Shown: piece after piece, positions 41,241-50,108 of the stretch
Numbering within the stretch: position 1 is the stretch's first letter
How the letters are laid out: every line of letters begins with the position of its first letter
Assembly: GCA_910587155.1 (NCBI GenBank)
Contig: CAJULA010000010.1
Location: 44,978-108,977 of the forward strand
DNA: 64,000 nucleotides
Source of the DNA: an uncultured Lachnospiraceae bacterium
GTDB taxonomy: Bacteria > Bacillota > Clostridia > Lachnospirales > Lachnospiraceae
Reading direction: 5' to 3'
Notes under the pieces: model-generated
What the model saw: only the letters and a program-made list of their open reading frames with translations
Databases searched by the model: none
What the model was told of the DNA's origin: nothing
Made by a program: the position numbers and the translations under genes

Positions 41241-42749
41241 ATGATTAAATCAGCGCTTCCTCAGGGGCCGGTCATTGACTTTTACCGGCCAATTGATTAT
41301 AGTTATCGTATGATTGAGAAGGTAATGCGGTTTGCAAAGGAACATCATATGCTGCCGGAAGGCGGTACGGTTGTGGCCGGTGTGTCGGGAGGGGCGGATT
41401 CTGTCTGCCTTCTCTTTATTTTGCTGCAAATGAGGAAGCAGCGTCCGTTTGATCTGGTAGCGGTGCATGTAAATCATAAGATCAGAGAGGAAGCAGGGGA
41501 AGATGCGGCTTTCGTGGAGGCGCTCTGTCGCAGATGGGATTGTCCGTATCGTTATGTAGAGGAAGACGTGGCGCGTTATGCCAGAGAGAGGCATCTCTCC
41601 GAGGAGGAGGCGGGGCGGCTTGTGCGCTATGGTGCCTTTGAGCGGGTACTGGAAGAGCGGGGGGCCCCGGAGGGCAGGATCGCGGTGGCGCATAATCAGA
41701 ATGACAATGGGGAGACCGTGCTGTTTCACCTCTTCCGTGGAAGCGGGCTGCGGGGACTGTCGGGGATCCGGCCCGTGCGGGAGCGTGTGATCCGGCCGCT
41801 TTTATGCGTATCCAGAGAAGAGATCGAAAGATTTCTGGAAGAGAATGGGATATCCTATTGTATAGACCGGACAAACAGTGAGGATACTTATACAAGAAAT
41901 AAGATCAGGCACCATATTCTTTCCTATGCCAGGCGGGAAATATGCAGCCGGGCCGTTCCCCATATTTATGACGCCAGTGTTATGATCGGGGAAGCGGATG
42001 CTTTCATCAGGGACTGTGCGGAAAAGGCGTTCGGACGGTGCGGCCGGGTCACGCCGAAGGAAATTCTGTTTGATATCGCTGCCTATGAACGGGAAGAACC
42101 TTTTATAAGGAGGCAGGTGCTTCTGCTGGCTATGGAACGGATGGCGGAGGGCGGAAAAGATATTTCCATGGTGCATATCCGGCTTTTGTCAGAACTGTTT
42201 ACGCGTGCAGAGAATGGGCGCCTGGATTTGCCTGGCGGTCTGTGTGCCTGGCGGGAGTATGGCAGGGTACGTCTTGCATATTCCTCAGCCGGTCAGATAC
42301 CGGATACGGTGGAGCTTATCATTCCGGGGACGGTTCGCTGGGGGAAGGAAATAAGCCTTACCTGCAGGCTGTTTCCCTGTGAAAAAAGCATAAATATTCC
42401 GGAAAAAACATATACGAAATGGATTGATTATGATAAAATAGTTAAATCCTTAGTGCTCAGAACAAGGCGCGTCGGCGATTATCTCCAGATCCGTGCAGAT
42501 GGAGGCAGGAAATCGCTGAAATCTTTTATGATCAATGAGAAGATACCGGCGGCGGTGCGGGATGAGATGCCGCTTGTGGCAGACGGCAGTCATATTGTCT
42601 GGATTCCGGGGTATCGGATCAGCGGGCACTATAAAATTGACAGGCGGACCAGGACCATATTACAGATGAAGATGACAGGAGGAAATACGGATGGCGGAGA
42701 GGATCAGGGTTCTGTTGACGGAGGAAGCAGTGGATGCCAGGATACGTGA
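41241..42749 (+). CDS. tilS: tRNA(Ile) lysidine synthetase
   Basis: Makes lysidine at the wobble C of tRNA-Ile(CAU), an essential decoding step. PP-loop VVAGVSGGADSVCLLF near residue 48, HVNHKIREEAGEDAAF, and ARERHLSEEEAGR patch, then ATP site AHNQNDNGETVLFHLFRGSGLRGLSG. The C-terminal domain (about 380-500) ends in RRTRTILQMKM. The start at 41241 follows AGGGA; ATG at 41310 has no site. The last 59 bp overlap hpt. Confidence 0.93.
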   Translation: MIKSALPQGPVIDFYRPIDYSYRMIEKVMRFAKEHHMLPEGGTVVAGVSGGADSVCLLFILLQMRKQRPFDLVAVHVNHKIREEAGEDAAFVEALCRRWDCPYRYVEEDVARYARERHLSEEEAGRLVRYGAFERVLEERGAPEGRIAVAHNQNDNGETVLFHLFRGSGLRGLSGIRPVRERVIRPLLCVSREEIERFLEENGISYCIDRTNSEDTYTRNKIRHHILSYARREICSRAVPHIYDASVMIGEADAFIRDCAEKAFGRCGRVTPKEILFDIAAYEREEPFIRRQVLLLAMERMAEGGKDISMVHIRLLSELFTRAENGRLDLPGGLCAWREYGRVRLAYSSAGQIPDTVELIIPGTVRWGKEISLTCRLFPCEKSINIPEKTYTKWIDYDKIVKSLVLRTRRVGDYLQIRADGGRKSLKSFMINEKIPAAVRDEMPLVADGSHIVWIPGYRISGHYKIDRRTRTILQMKMTGGNTDGGEDQGSVDGGSSGCQDT

Positions 42750-43215
42750 GATCGGGGAACAGATCAGCAGAGATTATGAAGGCAGGCAGGTACATCTGGT
42801 ATGTGTGTTAAAAGGCGGCAGCTTTTTTATGTGTGAACTGGCCAAAAGGATCACCGTGCCGGTGTCCATGGATTTCATGTCTGTATCCAGTTACGGGAGT
42901 GCTACCAAGTCCAGCGGTGTGGTGAAGATTGTGAAGGATCTGGATGAGCCGCTCAGAGGCAAGGATGTGATTGTCATAGAGGACATTGTGGATTCGGGCA
43001 GGACGCTCAGTTATCTGATCGAGCTTTTAAGAGACAGACAGCCGGCCAGCGTTTCACTCTGCACGCTGCTGGATAAACCGGACCGCCGGGTGGTGGATGT
43101 GGATGTCGACTATACGGGATTTCAGATTCCGGATGAGTTTGTAGTCGGATATGGTCTGGATTATGACCAGAAATACAGGAATCTGCCATATATTGGTGTA
43201 GTGGAATTAGATTAA
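42691..43215 (+). CDS. hpt: Hypoxanthine phosphoribosyltransferase
   Basis: Salvages hypoxanthine and guanine with PRPP. The PRPP motif VIVIEDIVDSGRTLSYL and HLVCVLKGGSFFMCELA are present. 174 residues is usual. It starts inside the tilS gene and precedes ftsH by 34 bp, as in Bacillus where tilS, hpt and ftsH are neighbours and the first two interact with FtsH. Confidence 0.96.
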   Translation: MAERIRVLLTEEAVDARIREIGEQISRDYEGRQVHLVCVLKGGSFFMCELAKRITVPVSMDFMSVSSYGSATKSSGVVKIVKDLDEPLRGKDVIVIEDIVDSGRTLSYLIELLRDRQPASVSLCTLLDKPDRRVVDVDVDYTGFQIPDEFVVGYGLDYDQKYRNLPYIGVVELD

Positions 43216-43249
43216 TCGAAGCGGAAGTCCGTTTCGGGGAGGAGTCATA

Positions 43250-45085
43250 TTGAATAAGAACGGCAAAAGCCTGAATACGTATTTTATTGTGATCCTGATA
43301 TTACTGGGGCTTACTTATTTTATCAGTACGCTGGGGGATCGGGAAGAGGTCTATACCAGAGCGGAGATGACGGCTGACCTGGAGAATGAACGGATTACCC
43401 AAGTGGAGATACAGCCCAACAAGGAGACACCGACGGGAGCGGTCAGGGTGACACTGGTAAACGGCAGGAGCAGAGTGGCTTATGTATCCGATGTGAAGGA
43501 GATTGAGCGGCAGCTGGCTGACTATAATATCAGTCCCATTATGCGGGATGTGCCAAAAGAAAGCTGGTTTATGACGTATATGCTGCCGATGCTGGTGGTG
43601 TTGATCATCGGGGTCTTTTTCTTTGTGATGATGAATTCCCAGAATTCCGGCGGCAATGGCAAAATGATGAATTTCGGCAAGAGCAGGGCCAAACTGTCCC
43701 TGGGTGAGGGAAACATCACGCTGAAGGATGTGGCGGGTCTGAAAGAGGAGAAGGAAGAACTGGAAGAAGTGATCGAATTTCTCCGGGAACCGGGCAAATT
43801 TACGAAGGTAGGCGCCCGTATCCCGAAAGGTATCCTGCTGGAGGGCTCTCCCGGAACGGGTAAGACACTGCTGGCCAAAGCGATCGCGGGAGAGGCCAAT
43901 GTACCGTTTTTCAGTATATCAGGTTCGGACTTTGTGGAGATGTTTGTAGGTGTGGGTGCGTCCCGGGTGCGGGATCTGTTTCTGAATGCCAAACGCAATG
44001 CACCCTGTATCGTATTTATTGACGAGATTGACGCGGTGGCAAGACGCCGCGGTACGGGAATGGGCGGCGGACACGATGAGAGGGAGCAGACACTGAATCA
44101 GCTCCTTGTGGAAATGGATGGTTTCGGCGTCAATGAAGGGATCATCGTCATGGCGGCTACCAATCGTGTGGATATCCTTGATCCGGCCATTCTGCGTCCG
44201 GGCCGGTTTGACCGCAAGATTACCGTCAGCGCGCCGGATGTGGGCGGCAGAGAGGATATCCTCAAAGTGCACGCCAGAAACAAGCCGCTGGCCGAGGATG
44301 TGGATCTCAAACAGATTGCCCAGACGACAGCGGGTTTTACAGGCGCTGATCTGGAAAATCTGCTCAATGAATCTGCCATTATTGCAGCCAAAGAGAATCG
44401 TGGCTTTGTTATGCAGGATGATATCCGCAAAGCATTTATCAAAGTGGGGATCGGTACGGAGAAAAAGAGCCGTGTCATCTCCGATAAGGAAAAGAAAATC
44501 ACGGCTTACCACGAGGCCGGTCATGCGATTCTGTTCCATGTGCTGCCGGATGTGGGACCGGTTTATACGGTGTCCGTGATACCTACCGGACTGGGGGCAG
44601 CAGGCTATACCATGCCGCTTCCCGAACGGGATGATATGTTTATGACAAGAAGCCGGATGATACAGGAGATCATGGTATCGCTGGGCGGTCGGATCGCAGA
44701 GGAGATTATTTTCCAGGAGATCACCACAGGCGCATCCAGTGATATCAAGAAGGCTACCAAGGTGGCCAGAAAGATGGTGACGCGGTTTGGGATGTCCGAT
44801 GACATCGGTCTGATCAATTATGACGATGAGGACGACGAGGTGTTTATCGGCCGGGATCTGGCTCATACCAGGAGCCACAGCGAGACGGTGGCCAGTGAGA
44901 TTGACAGAGAAGTGAAGCGGATCATTGATGACTGCTATGCCAGAGCCAGAAAGATCATTGAAGAGTATGACCATGTCCTTCATAAATGTGCAGAGCTGTT
45001 GATAGAAAAGGAGAAGATTTCCAGGTCTGAGTTTGAAGAACTGTTTTTATGCAAAACTGACGAAAATGAGACTTCAAATTTGTGA
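43250..45085 (+). CDS. ftsH: ATP-dependent zinc metalloprotease FtsH
   Basis: Membrane-bound AAA protease, 611 residues. Two helices (about 8-26 and 105-125) flank a short outer domain. AAA domain: Walker A EGSPGTGKT, Walker B IVFIDEIDAV, SRH LRPGRFDRKI. Protease: HEAGHAILFH with zinc His and third ligand downstream. The start is a TTG at 43250 after GGGGAGGAG. Walker A has Ser where Pro is usual (GPPGTGKT). The gene ends with a 200-bp untranslated stretch. Confidence 0.95.
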   Translation: MNKNGKSLNTYFIVILILLGLTYFISTLGDREEVYTRAEMTADLENERITQVEIQPNKETPTGAVRVTLVNGRSRVAYVSDVKEIERQLADYNISPIMRDVPKESWFMTYMLPMLVVLIIGVFFFVMMNSQNSGGNGKMMNFGKSRAKLSLGEGNITLKDVAGLKEEKEELEEVIEFLREPGKFTKVGARIPKGILLEGSPGTGKTLLAKAIAGEANVPFFSISGSDFVEMFVGVGASRVRDLFLNAKRNAPCIVFIDEIDAVARRRGTGMGGGHDEREQTLNQLLVEMDGFGVNEGIIVMAATNRVDILDPAILRPGRFDRKITVSAPDVGGREDILKVHARNKPLAEDVDLKQIAQTTAGFTGADLENLLNESAIIAAKENRGFVMQDDIRKAFIKVGIGTEKKSRVISDKEKKITAYHEAGHAILFHVLPDVGPVYTVSVIPTGLGAAGYTMPLPERDDMFMTRSRMIQEIMVSLGGRIAEEIIFQEITTGASSDIKKATKVARKMVTRFGMSDDIGLINYDDEDDEVFIGRDLAHTRSHSETVASEIDREVKRIIDDCYARARKIIEEYDHVLHKCAELLIEKEKISRSEFEELFLCKTDENETSNL

Positions 45086-45201
45086 AATTTGTGAATTGCG
45101 GGTATAGACTTTTGGCAGGAGTTTTGCTATCATACTACTTGTAACCCCCCAATACATTATATAGTTTTTGCTATACCCCATAAGAAAGAAATACCTTCTC
45201 T

Positions 45202-45235
45202 AAAAAAGGCAGCGAACATATTTGCTGTCTTTTTT
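45202..45235 (+). terminator. Rho-independent terminator after ftsH
   Basis: AAAAAAGGCAGC (45202-45213) pairs with GCTGTCTTTTTT (45224-45235) around a 10-nt loop, with a T-run. Confidence 0.8.
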
Positions 45236-45250
45236 ACTTTTTATGGATGT

Positions 45251-45258
45251 GCTATAAT
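45251..45258 (+). promoter_or_regulatory. Extended -10 promoter of the GH13 gene
   Basis: TGCTATAAT (45250-45258) in the 218-bp gap after ftsH; no clear -35 box. The rest of the gap, apart from the terminator, shows no gene. Confidence 0.45.
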
Positions 45259-45303
45259 ATTTGGTACGTTAGTACTGATTCTATTTTTAAAGGGGTATGA
45301 GTT

Positions 45304-47451
45304 ATGGAACTGGATAGATTCCTGAAGATGCAGCAGCAACAGGAGTATGTGGTGAATATGCGTCCGGTATTTCGGAAGAAGGCACTTTTCAGCGATACGA
45401 CGGGTAATTATGTGATACCGCCGGAACCGGCGCCTTACGATGAGATCACCATACGTTTTCGTTCTGCCAGAGGTAATATTGACAGAGTTTATTTTGTGCA
45501 TAATGGACAGAAGGAACTGATGCTGCAGGAATCCTCCGATACGGAGTTTGATTACTACTATATCAAAGTACAGCTGGAAAATGAGCTGCTGGCTTATTAT
45601 TTTGAGGTGATTGCAGGAAAAATTGACTGCTGTTATGATATGCGGGGTGCAGTGAAAGCACCGGAAGAGAAGTTTCTTTTCCGTATCATTCCCGGATTTC
45701 GTACACCGGACTGGGCCAAGGGGGCGGTGATGTATCAGATATTTGTGGATCGTTTCTGTAATGGCGATAAAACGAATGATGTTCTCAGCGGGGAATATTG
45801 TTATATCGGTGAGCCGGTCGTACAGGAGAAGGACTGGGATGCTTATCCGGACAGTATGGATGTGCGCAAGTTTTACGGAGGTGATCTGCAGGGCGTGATT
45901 GACAAGCTGGATTATCTTAAGGACCTTGGCATTGATGTGATTTATCTGAATCCTATTTTTGTCTCTCCCTCCAATCATAAATATGATATTCAGGATTATG
46001 ATTATGTGGATCCGCATTTTGGAAAGATTGTGGAAGAGGAAGGGGAGTTGCTGGCCGAGGACAAATGTGAGAATCGGTTTGCCAGCCGCTATATCAACCG
46101 TGTGACCAATAAGAAAAATCTGGAGGCCAGTAATCAGCTATTTATCAGACTGGTGCAGGAAGCACACAGCCGGGGGATACGGGTAATTCTGGACGGTGTG
46201 TTTAACCACTGTGGTTCCTTTAATAAATGGATGGACAGAGAGCGGATTTATGAAAATGTCGAGGGGTATGAAAAAGGAGCTTTTGTGACAGGGGACAGCC
46301 CATACCATGATTTCTTCCGTTTTTATCATGAAGACAGATGGCCGTATAATCACAGCTATGACGGCTGGTGGGGGCATGACACTCTGCCCAAGCTCAATTA
46401 TGCCGGCTCAAGGGAATTATATGAATATATTCTGGATATCGGCAGAAAATGGGTATCAGAGCCTTACTGCGCGGATGGCTGGCGGCTGGATGTGGCGGCC
46501 GATCTGGGCTACAGCCCGGAAGAGAATCATAAATTCTGGCAGGATTTCCGCAGGGCGGTCAAGGGTGCCAATCCCGATGCCCTTATTTTGGCAGAGCATT
46601 ATGGCAATCCCGAGAGCTGGCTGCGGGGGAATGAATGGGACTCCGTCATGAACTATGATGCCTTTATGGAGCCGGTGTCCTGGTTTCTGACAGGTATGCA
46701 GAAGCACAGTGACGACTACCGCGAAGATCTGAGAGGAAATGCTTTCAGCTTCTGGGAGGCCATGAAGCACCATTATGCCAACTTCACCACGCCTTCCCGT
46801 CAGGTTTCCATGAATGAGCTGTCCAACCATGATCACTCCCGTTTCCTGACAAGGACCAACCACAAGGTAGGACGGACCAGTACACTGGGGCCCAAAGCAG
46901 CGGAGGAAGGCGTTAACAAGGCGGTATTTCGGGAGGCAGTGCTGATCCAGATGACATGGGTGGGGGCGCCCACAGTTTATTACGGAGATGAGGCCGGAGT
47001 GTGCGGCTTTACTGACCCGGATAACAGACGGACCTATCCATGGGGACATGAAGATGTGGGGCTGATTGATTTTCACCGGGAGATGATCCGGATCCATAAA
47101 GAGAATCCGGAAATGAAAAAGGGCTCGCTCATGTCTTTGGGCAGTGACTATAATTTCATCTCCTATGGGCGTTTTACGGATCAGGAACAGTCGGTTGTGA
47201 TTGTCAATAATAACGACAGTGAGATGACAAAAGAGCTCAGCGTCTGGGAGATCGGAATTCCCAGAGAAGCTGTGATGGAACAGCTTATTTTTACATCAGA
47301 AAAAGGATTTACGACGCAGGAGCGATACTATTCCGTAAAAAGAGGAAAACTTTCCGTGGCACTTCCTCCTGTATCGGCGATTGTATTAAAACATATTAAA
47401 AATACGAAGGAGCCGGCAATGGTAAGCGCCGTGCAAAGCTGTTTTAAATAG
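45304..47451 (+). CDS. GH13 neopullulanase/maltogenic-amylase-like enzyme
   Basis: A 715-residue alpha-glucan hydrolase without a signal peptide, so cytosolic. An N-terminal beta-sandwich (residues 1-130, CBM34-like) precedes the (beta/alpha)8 barrel, which begins GAVMYQIFVDRFCNGD. Catalytic residues: nucleophile Asp in DGWRLDVAADLG (about 395), acid Glu in LAEHYGNPESW (about 428), and the stabilising Asp in SNHDHSRFL (about 506). Cleaves internal alpha-1,4/1,6 links of imported maltodextrins; exact specificity is inferred. Confidence 0.9.
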   Translation: MELDRFLKMQQQQEYVVNMRPVFRKKALFSDTTGNYVIPPEPAPYDEITIRFRSARGNIDRVYFVHNGQKELMLQESSDTEFDYYYIKVQLENELLAYYFEVIAGKIDCCYDMRGAVKAPEEKFLFRIIPGFRTPDWAKGAVMYQIFVDRFCNGDKTNDVLSGEYCYIGEPVVQEKDWDAYPDSMDVRKFYGGDLQGVIDKLDYLKDLGIDVIYLNPIFVSPSNHKYDIQDYDYVDPHFGKIVEEEGELLAEDKCENRFASRYINRVTNKKNLEASNQLFIRLVQEAHSRGIRVILDGVFNHCGSFNKWMDRERIYENVEGYEKGAFVTGDSPYHDFFRFYHEDRWPYNHSYDGWWGHDTLPKLNYAGSRELYEYILDIGRKWVSEPYCADGWRLDVAADLGYSPEENHKFWQDFRRAVKGANPDALILAEHYGNPESWLRGNEWDSVMNYDAFMEPVSWFLTGMQKHSDDYREDLRGNAFSFWEAMKHHYANFTTPSRQVSMNELSNHDHSRFLTRTNHKVGRTSTLGPKAAEEGVNKAVFREAVLIQMTWVGAPTVYYGDEAGVCGFTDPDNRRTYPWGHEDVGLIDFHREMIRIHKENPEMKKGSLMSLGSDYNFISYGRFTDQEQSVVIVNNNDSEMTKELSVWEIGIPREAVMEQLIFTSEKGFTTQERYYSVKRGKLSVALPPVSAIVLKHIKNTKEPAMVSAVQSCFK

Positions 47452-47490
47452 GCTGACAAAAATAACAGGTTTTTGAAAGGCGTTGGAAGC

Positions 47491-48501
47491 ATGCGCAGAA
47501 AAGAGTTTTTTTATCCCTCTTCAGATGGTATCCATCAGATCCATGGCATCCTGTGGTTTCCTTCCGGAACATGGCGGCAGTTTCCGAAAGGAATTGTGCA
47601 GATAGCGCATGGTATGGTGGAATATGTGGGACGTTATGAGGGATTGGCCCGTTATCTGAACACTCTTGGCTATTTCGTTTTGGGTAATGATCATCTGGGT
47701 CATGGGGAGTCGGTGACATCCCGCGAAGACTGGGGATATTTTGCGGCACAGGACAGCGAAGCCTGTGTGGTAAAGGATATGCACCGGCTGACAGGAATGA
47801 TGAAGAAAAGATACCCGTGTATCCCTTATTTTCTGCTGGGACACAGTATGGGATCCTTTCTGTCCAGACAGTATATGGAAGTATACGGACACGAGCTGGA
47901 CGGAGTCATCCTGCTGGGCACGGGAGAACATCCTGCATTTTTGCTGAGGATGGGACTCGTGCTGACGGCGCTGTTAAAGATGTGTAGGGGAGAGCGCCAC
48001 AGAAGCCGGCTGCTGCGCCGGGTGATGTTTGGCTCTTATAACCGGAGGATTAAAAATCCCCGCTCTGCCAATGACTGGGTATGTTCGGATGAAAAGGTTA
48101 TGGAGGCCTATCATAACGATCCCGCCTGTACCTTTCTTTTTACGGTGAATGGTGTGGAAACGTTGATGAAAATCTTGCTTTTTATCGGAAACAGGAATAA
48201 CATAGAACATGTCCCAAAGGACATTCCGATTCTGATGGCTTCGGGAAGGGAGGACCCGGTGGGGAACTACGGGAAAGCAGTGGAAAAAGTATATCATAGG
48301 TATCAGGACGCAGGGATTGCTGATATCACCCTGAAACTGTTTGACAATTGCAGACATGAGCTCCACAATGAAATCAATCGGGAAAAAGTATATGAAATGA
48401 TCGGAAGCTGGCTGGAGAGCCGGTCAGTATGTCGGTGCCCCGCCGATCAGTTGGTATCGGGCGGAAACAGAGAAAAAGAGGAGCAAAATTATGTGGTTTG
48501 A
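47491..48501 (+). CDS. Alpha/beta hydrolase (monoacylglycerol-lipase/lysophospholipase-like)
   Basis: A 336-residue hydrolase with nucleophile elbow LLGHSMGSFLSRQY and helix-rich cap; GMVEYVGRYEGLARYLNTLGYFVLGNDHLGHGES and a C-terminal LFDNCRHELHNE (catalytic His). This matches the serine aminopeptidase S33-type monoacylglycerol lipase group. The likely start is the ATG at 47491; a TTG at 47473 is in frame but less probable. It overlaps the next GH13 gene by 11 bp. Confidence 0.85.
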   Translation: MRRKEFFYPSSDGIHQIHGILWFPSGTWRQFPKGIVQIAHGMVEYVGRYEGLARYLNTLGYFVLGNDHLGHGESVTSREDWGYFAAQDSEACVVKDMHRLTGMMKKRYPCIPYFLLGHSMGSFLSRQYMEVYGHELDGVILLGTGEHPAFLLRMGLVLTALLKMCRGERHRSRLLRRVMFGSYNRRIKNPRSANDWVCSDEKVMEAYHNDPACTFLFTVNGVETLMKILLFIGNRNNIEHVPKDIPILMASGREDPVGNYGKAVEKVYHRYQDAGIADITLKLFDNCRHELHNEINREKVYEMIGSWLESRSVCRCPADQLVSGGNREKEEQNYVV

Positions 48502-49798
48502 AGAAGCGGTTATCTATCAGATTTATCCCCTGGGCTTATGCGGTGCGCCACTGCACAATGACGGTGTGCAGGACCATCGCATTCTCAGGATACTGGACTG
48601 GGTGGAACATATAAAGAAGATGGGGGCCACATGTGTCCTGTTCAATCCTTTGTTTGAAAGCGACGCACATGGCTATGACACGAGAGATTATAATAAAATC
48701 GACTGCCGTCTGGGCACAAACGAGGATTTCCGACAGGTATGCAAGGCGCTGCATGACGCAGGGCTGAAAATTATGCTGGACGGCGTGTTTAATCATGCGG
48801 GCAGGGGTTTCTGGGCGTTTGAGGATGTGCGCCAGAGGAAATGGGACAGCCCGTACAAAGACTGGTTCCGGATATCCTTTGACGGCAATACCAATTACAA
48901 CGACGGATTTTGGTACGAGGGGTGGGAAGGCTGCAATGAACTGGTGAAACTCAATGTGCAGAACCCGGCAGTCACGGATTATCTGTTTGATGCAGTCAGA
49001 GGCTGGGTACGTGATTATGACATCGACGGCCTGCGTCTGGATGTGGCGTACTGCCTGGAACCGGGATTTCTGGAAGCGCTGCGCGGGCTGGCAGACGGGC
49101 TGAAGCCGGATTTTGTGCTGATGGGTGAGACGCTGCACGGCGATTATAACCGCTGGATGAATGAGAGAGCCTGCCACAGTGTGACCAATTATGAATGTTA
49201 CAAGGGCCTGTATTCCAGCTTCAATACAGGTAATATGCACGAGATATCCTACAGCTTAAACCGTCAGTTCGGCCAGGAGCAGTGGTGCCTCTATACGGGG
49301 AAGCATCTGCTTGCCTTTGCGGATAATCATGATGTAAGCAGGATCGCGACCATCCTCTCGGACAAAAAATGCCTGGAGCCGCTCTATGGTCTTTTGTTTG
49401 GGATGCCGGGAGTGCCCTCCGTATACTACGGCAGTGAGTGGGGGATGGAAGGGGATAAGAAAAACGGAGATCCCACCCTGCGTCCCGAAGTGGAGAAACC
49501 AGAGGAAAATGAACTTACCAGATGGATTACGCAGCTGGCCAAAGCACGGACGGCGAGCAAGGCCCTCTGTCATGGCAGCTACCGTAATGTGATGATTCAG
49601 CCAAAGCAGCTGATCTTTGAGCGCAAAGCAGAAGGTGAGCGGGTGCTTGTGGCCATCAATGCGGACGCACAGACCTATCATGCCGACTTCAATGCGGAAT
49701 CCGGCACCGCGGTTGATCTGATCACCGGAGAGAAGCATGATTTCGGCGGCGGCAGTGACCTGCCTCCCTATTCCTGTTCCTTCTGGAAAACGGAGTAG
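48491..49798 (+). CDS. GH13 alpha-amylase-family enzyme
   Basis: A 435-residue intracellular GH13 enzyme with no signal peptide or accessory domain. The barrel begins WFEEAVIYQIYPLG. Catalytic residues: Asp in GLRLDVAYCLE (about 182), Glu in VLMGETLHGD (about 213), Asp in ADNHDVSRI (about 279). It resembles compact cyclomaltodextrinase or alpha-glucosidase types; substrate not assigned. AGGAG precedes the ATG. It shares an operon with the alpha/beta hydrolase. Confidence 0.88.
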   Translation: MWFEEAVIYQIYPLGLCGAPLHNDGVQDHRILRILDWVEHIKKMGATCVLFNPLFESDAHGYDTRDYNKIDCRLGTNEDFRQVCKALHDAGLKIMLDGVFNHAGRGFWAFEDVRQRKWDSPYKDWFRISFDGNTNYNDGFWYEGWEGCNELVKLNVQNPAVTDYLFDAVRGWVRDYDIDGLRLDVAYCLEPGFLEALRGLADGLKPDFVLMGETLHGDYNRWMNERACHSVTNYECYKGLYSSFNTGNMHEISYSLNRQFGQEQWCLYTGKHLLAFADNHDVSRIATILSDKKCLEPLYGLLFGMPGVPSVYYGSEWGMEGDKKNGDPTLRPEVEKPEENELTRWITQLAKARTASKALCHGSYRNVMIQPKQLIFERKAEGERVLVAINADAQTYHADFNAESGTAVDLITGEKHDFGGGSDLPPYSCSFWKTE

Positions 49799-49870
49799 AA
49801 GCGATTCTGTCATGGGCGGTGTTTTCACGGATTGCGGAAGTGACACGACAGGAGACAGCATAAGAGTTAC

Positions 49871-49926
49871 GGGCAGGCCCGGGCAGACGATGAAATTTCC
49901 TATGCCCTCTGGAGCCTGCCCTTTTT
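49871..49926 (+). terminator. Rho-independent terminator after the GH13 operon
   Basis: GGGCAGGC (49871-49878) pairs with GCCTGCCC (49914-49921), with an inner GGGCA/TGCCC stem, then five T. The flanks 49799-49870 and 49927-50000 show no gene. Confidence 0.8.
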
Positions 49927-50002
49927 ATGCATTGTGTGGAAAGCAGCGCGAAATAATGACACCTCACTAATTGTTGAAAATGCATAAAAAATGACAATAG
50001 AA

Positions 50003-50014
50003 TTTAGGTAAAAT
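50003..50014 (+). promoter_or_regulatory. Shared upstream element TTTAGGTAAAAT (copy 3)
   Basis: Identical to copy 1 over 12 bases. It lies 21 bp upstream of the ribose -35 box, about one helical turn closer than copies 1 and 2. Confidence 0.4.
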
Positions 50015-50034
50015 ATCGAAAATGAAAAATACCA

Positions 50035-50090
50035 TTGACAAATGACTGGGGAAACTATACAATGAATTCAGTTATGAAACGCGTTTCATA
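50035..50090 (+). promoter_or_regulatory. Ribose operon promoter and perfect LacI-type operator
   Basis: TTGACA (50035-50040), 17-bp spacer, TACAAT (50058-50063). The perfect 18-bp palindrome TATGAAACGCGTTTCATA (50073-50090) with a CGCG centre covers the transcription start; CggAGGA is the next ribosome site. It is the likely operator of the LacI regulator encoded first in the operon, or a CcpA-type site. Confidence 0.85.
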
Positions 50091-50108
50091 TAACGGAGGA
50101 AACATAAG

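Noticed and set aside
43919..44983. Minus-strand 354-codon open frame inside ftsH
   Set aside because: Shadow of the FtsH AAA domain.
47473..47490. TTG start for the alpha/beta hydrolase
   Set aside because: An ATG 18 bp later fits better, though the TTG remains possible.
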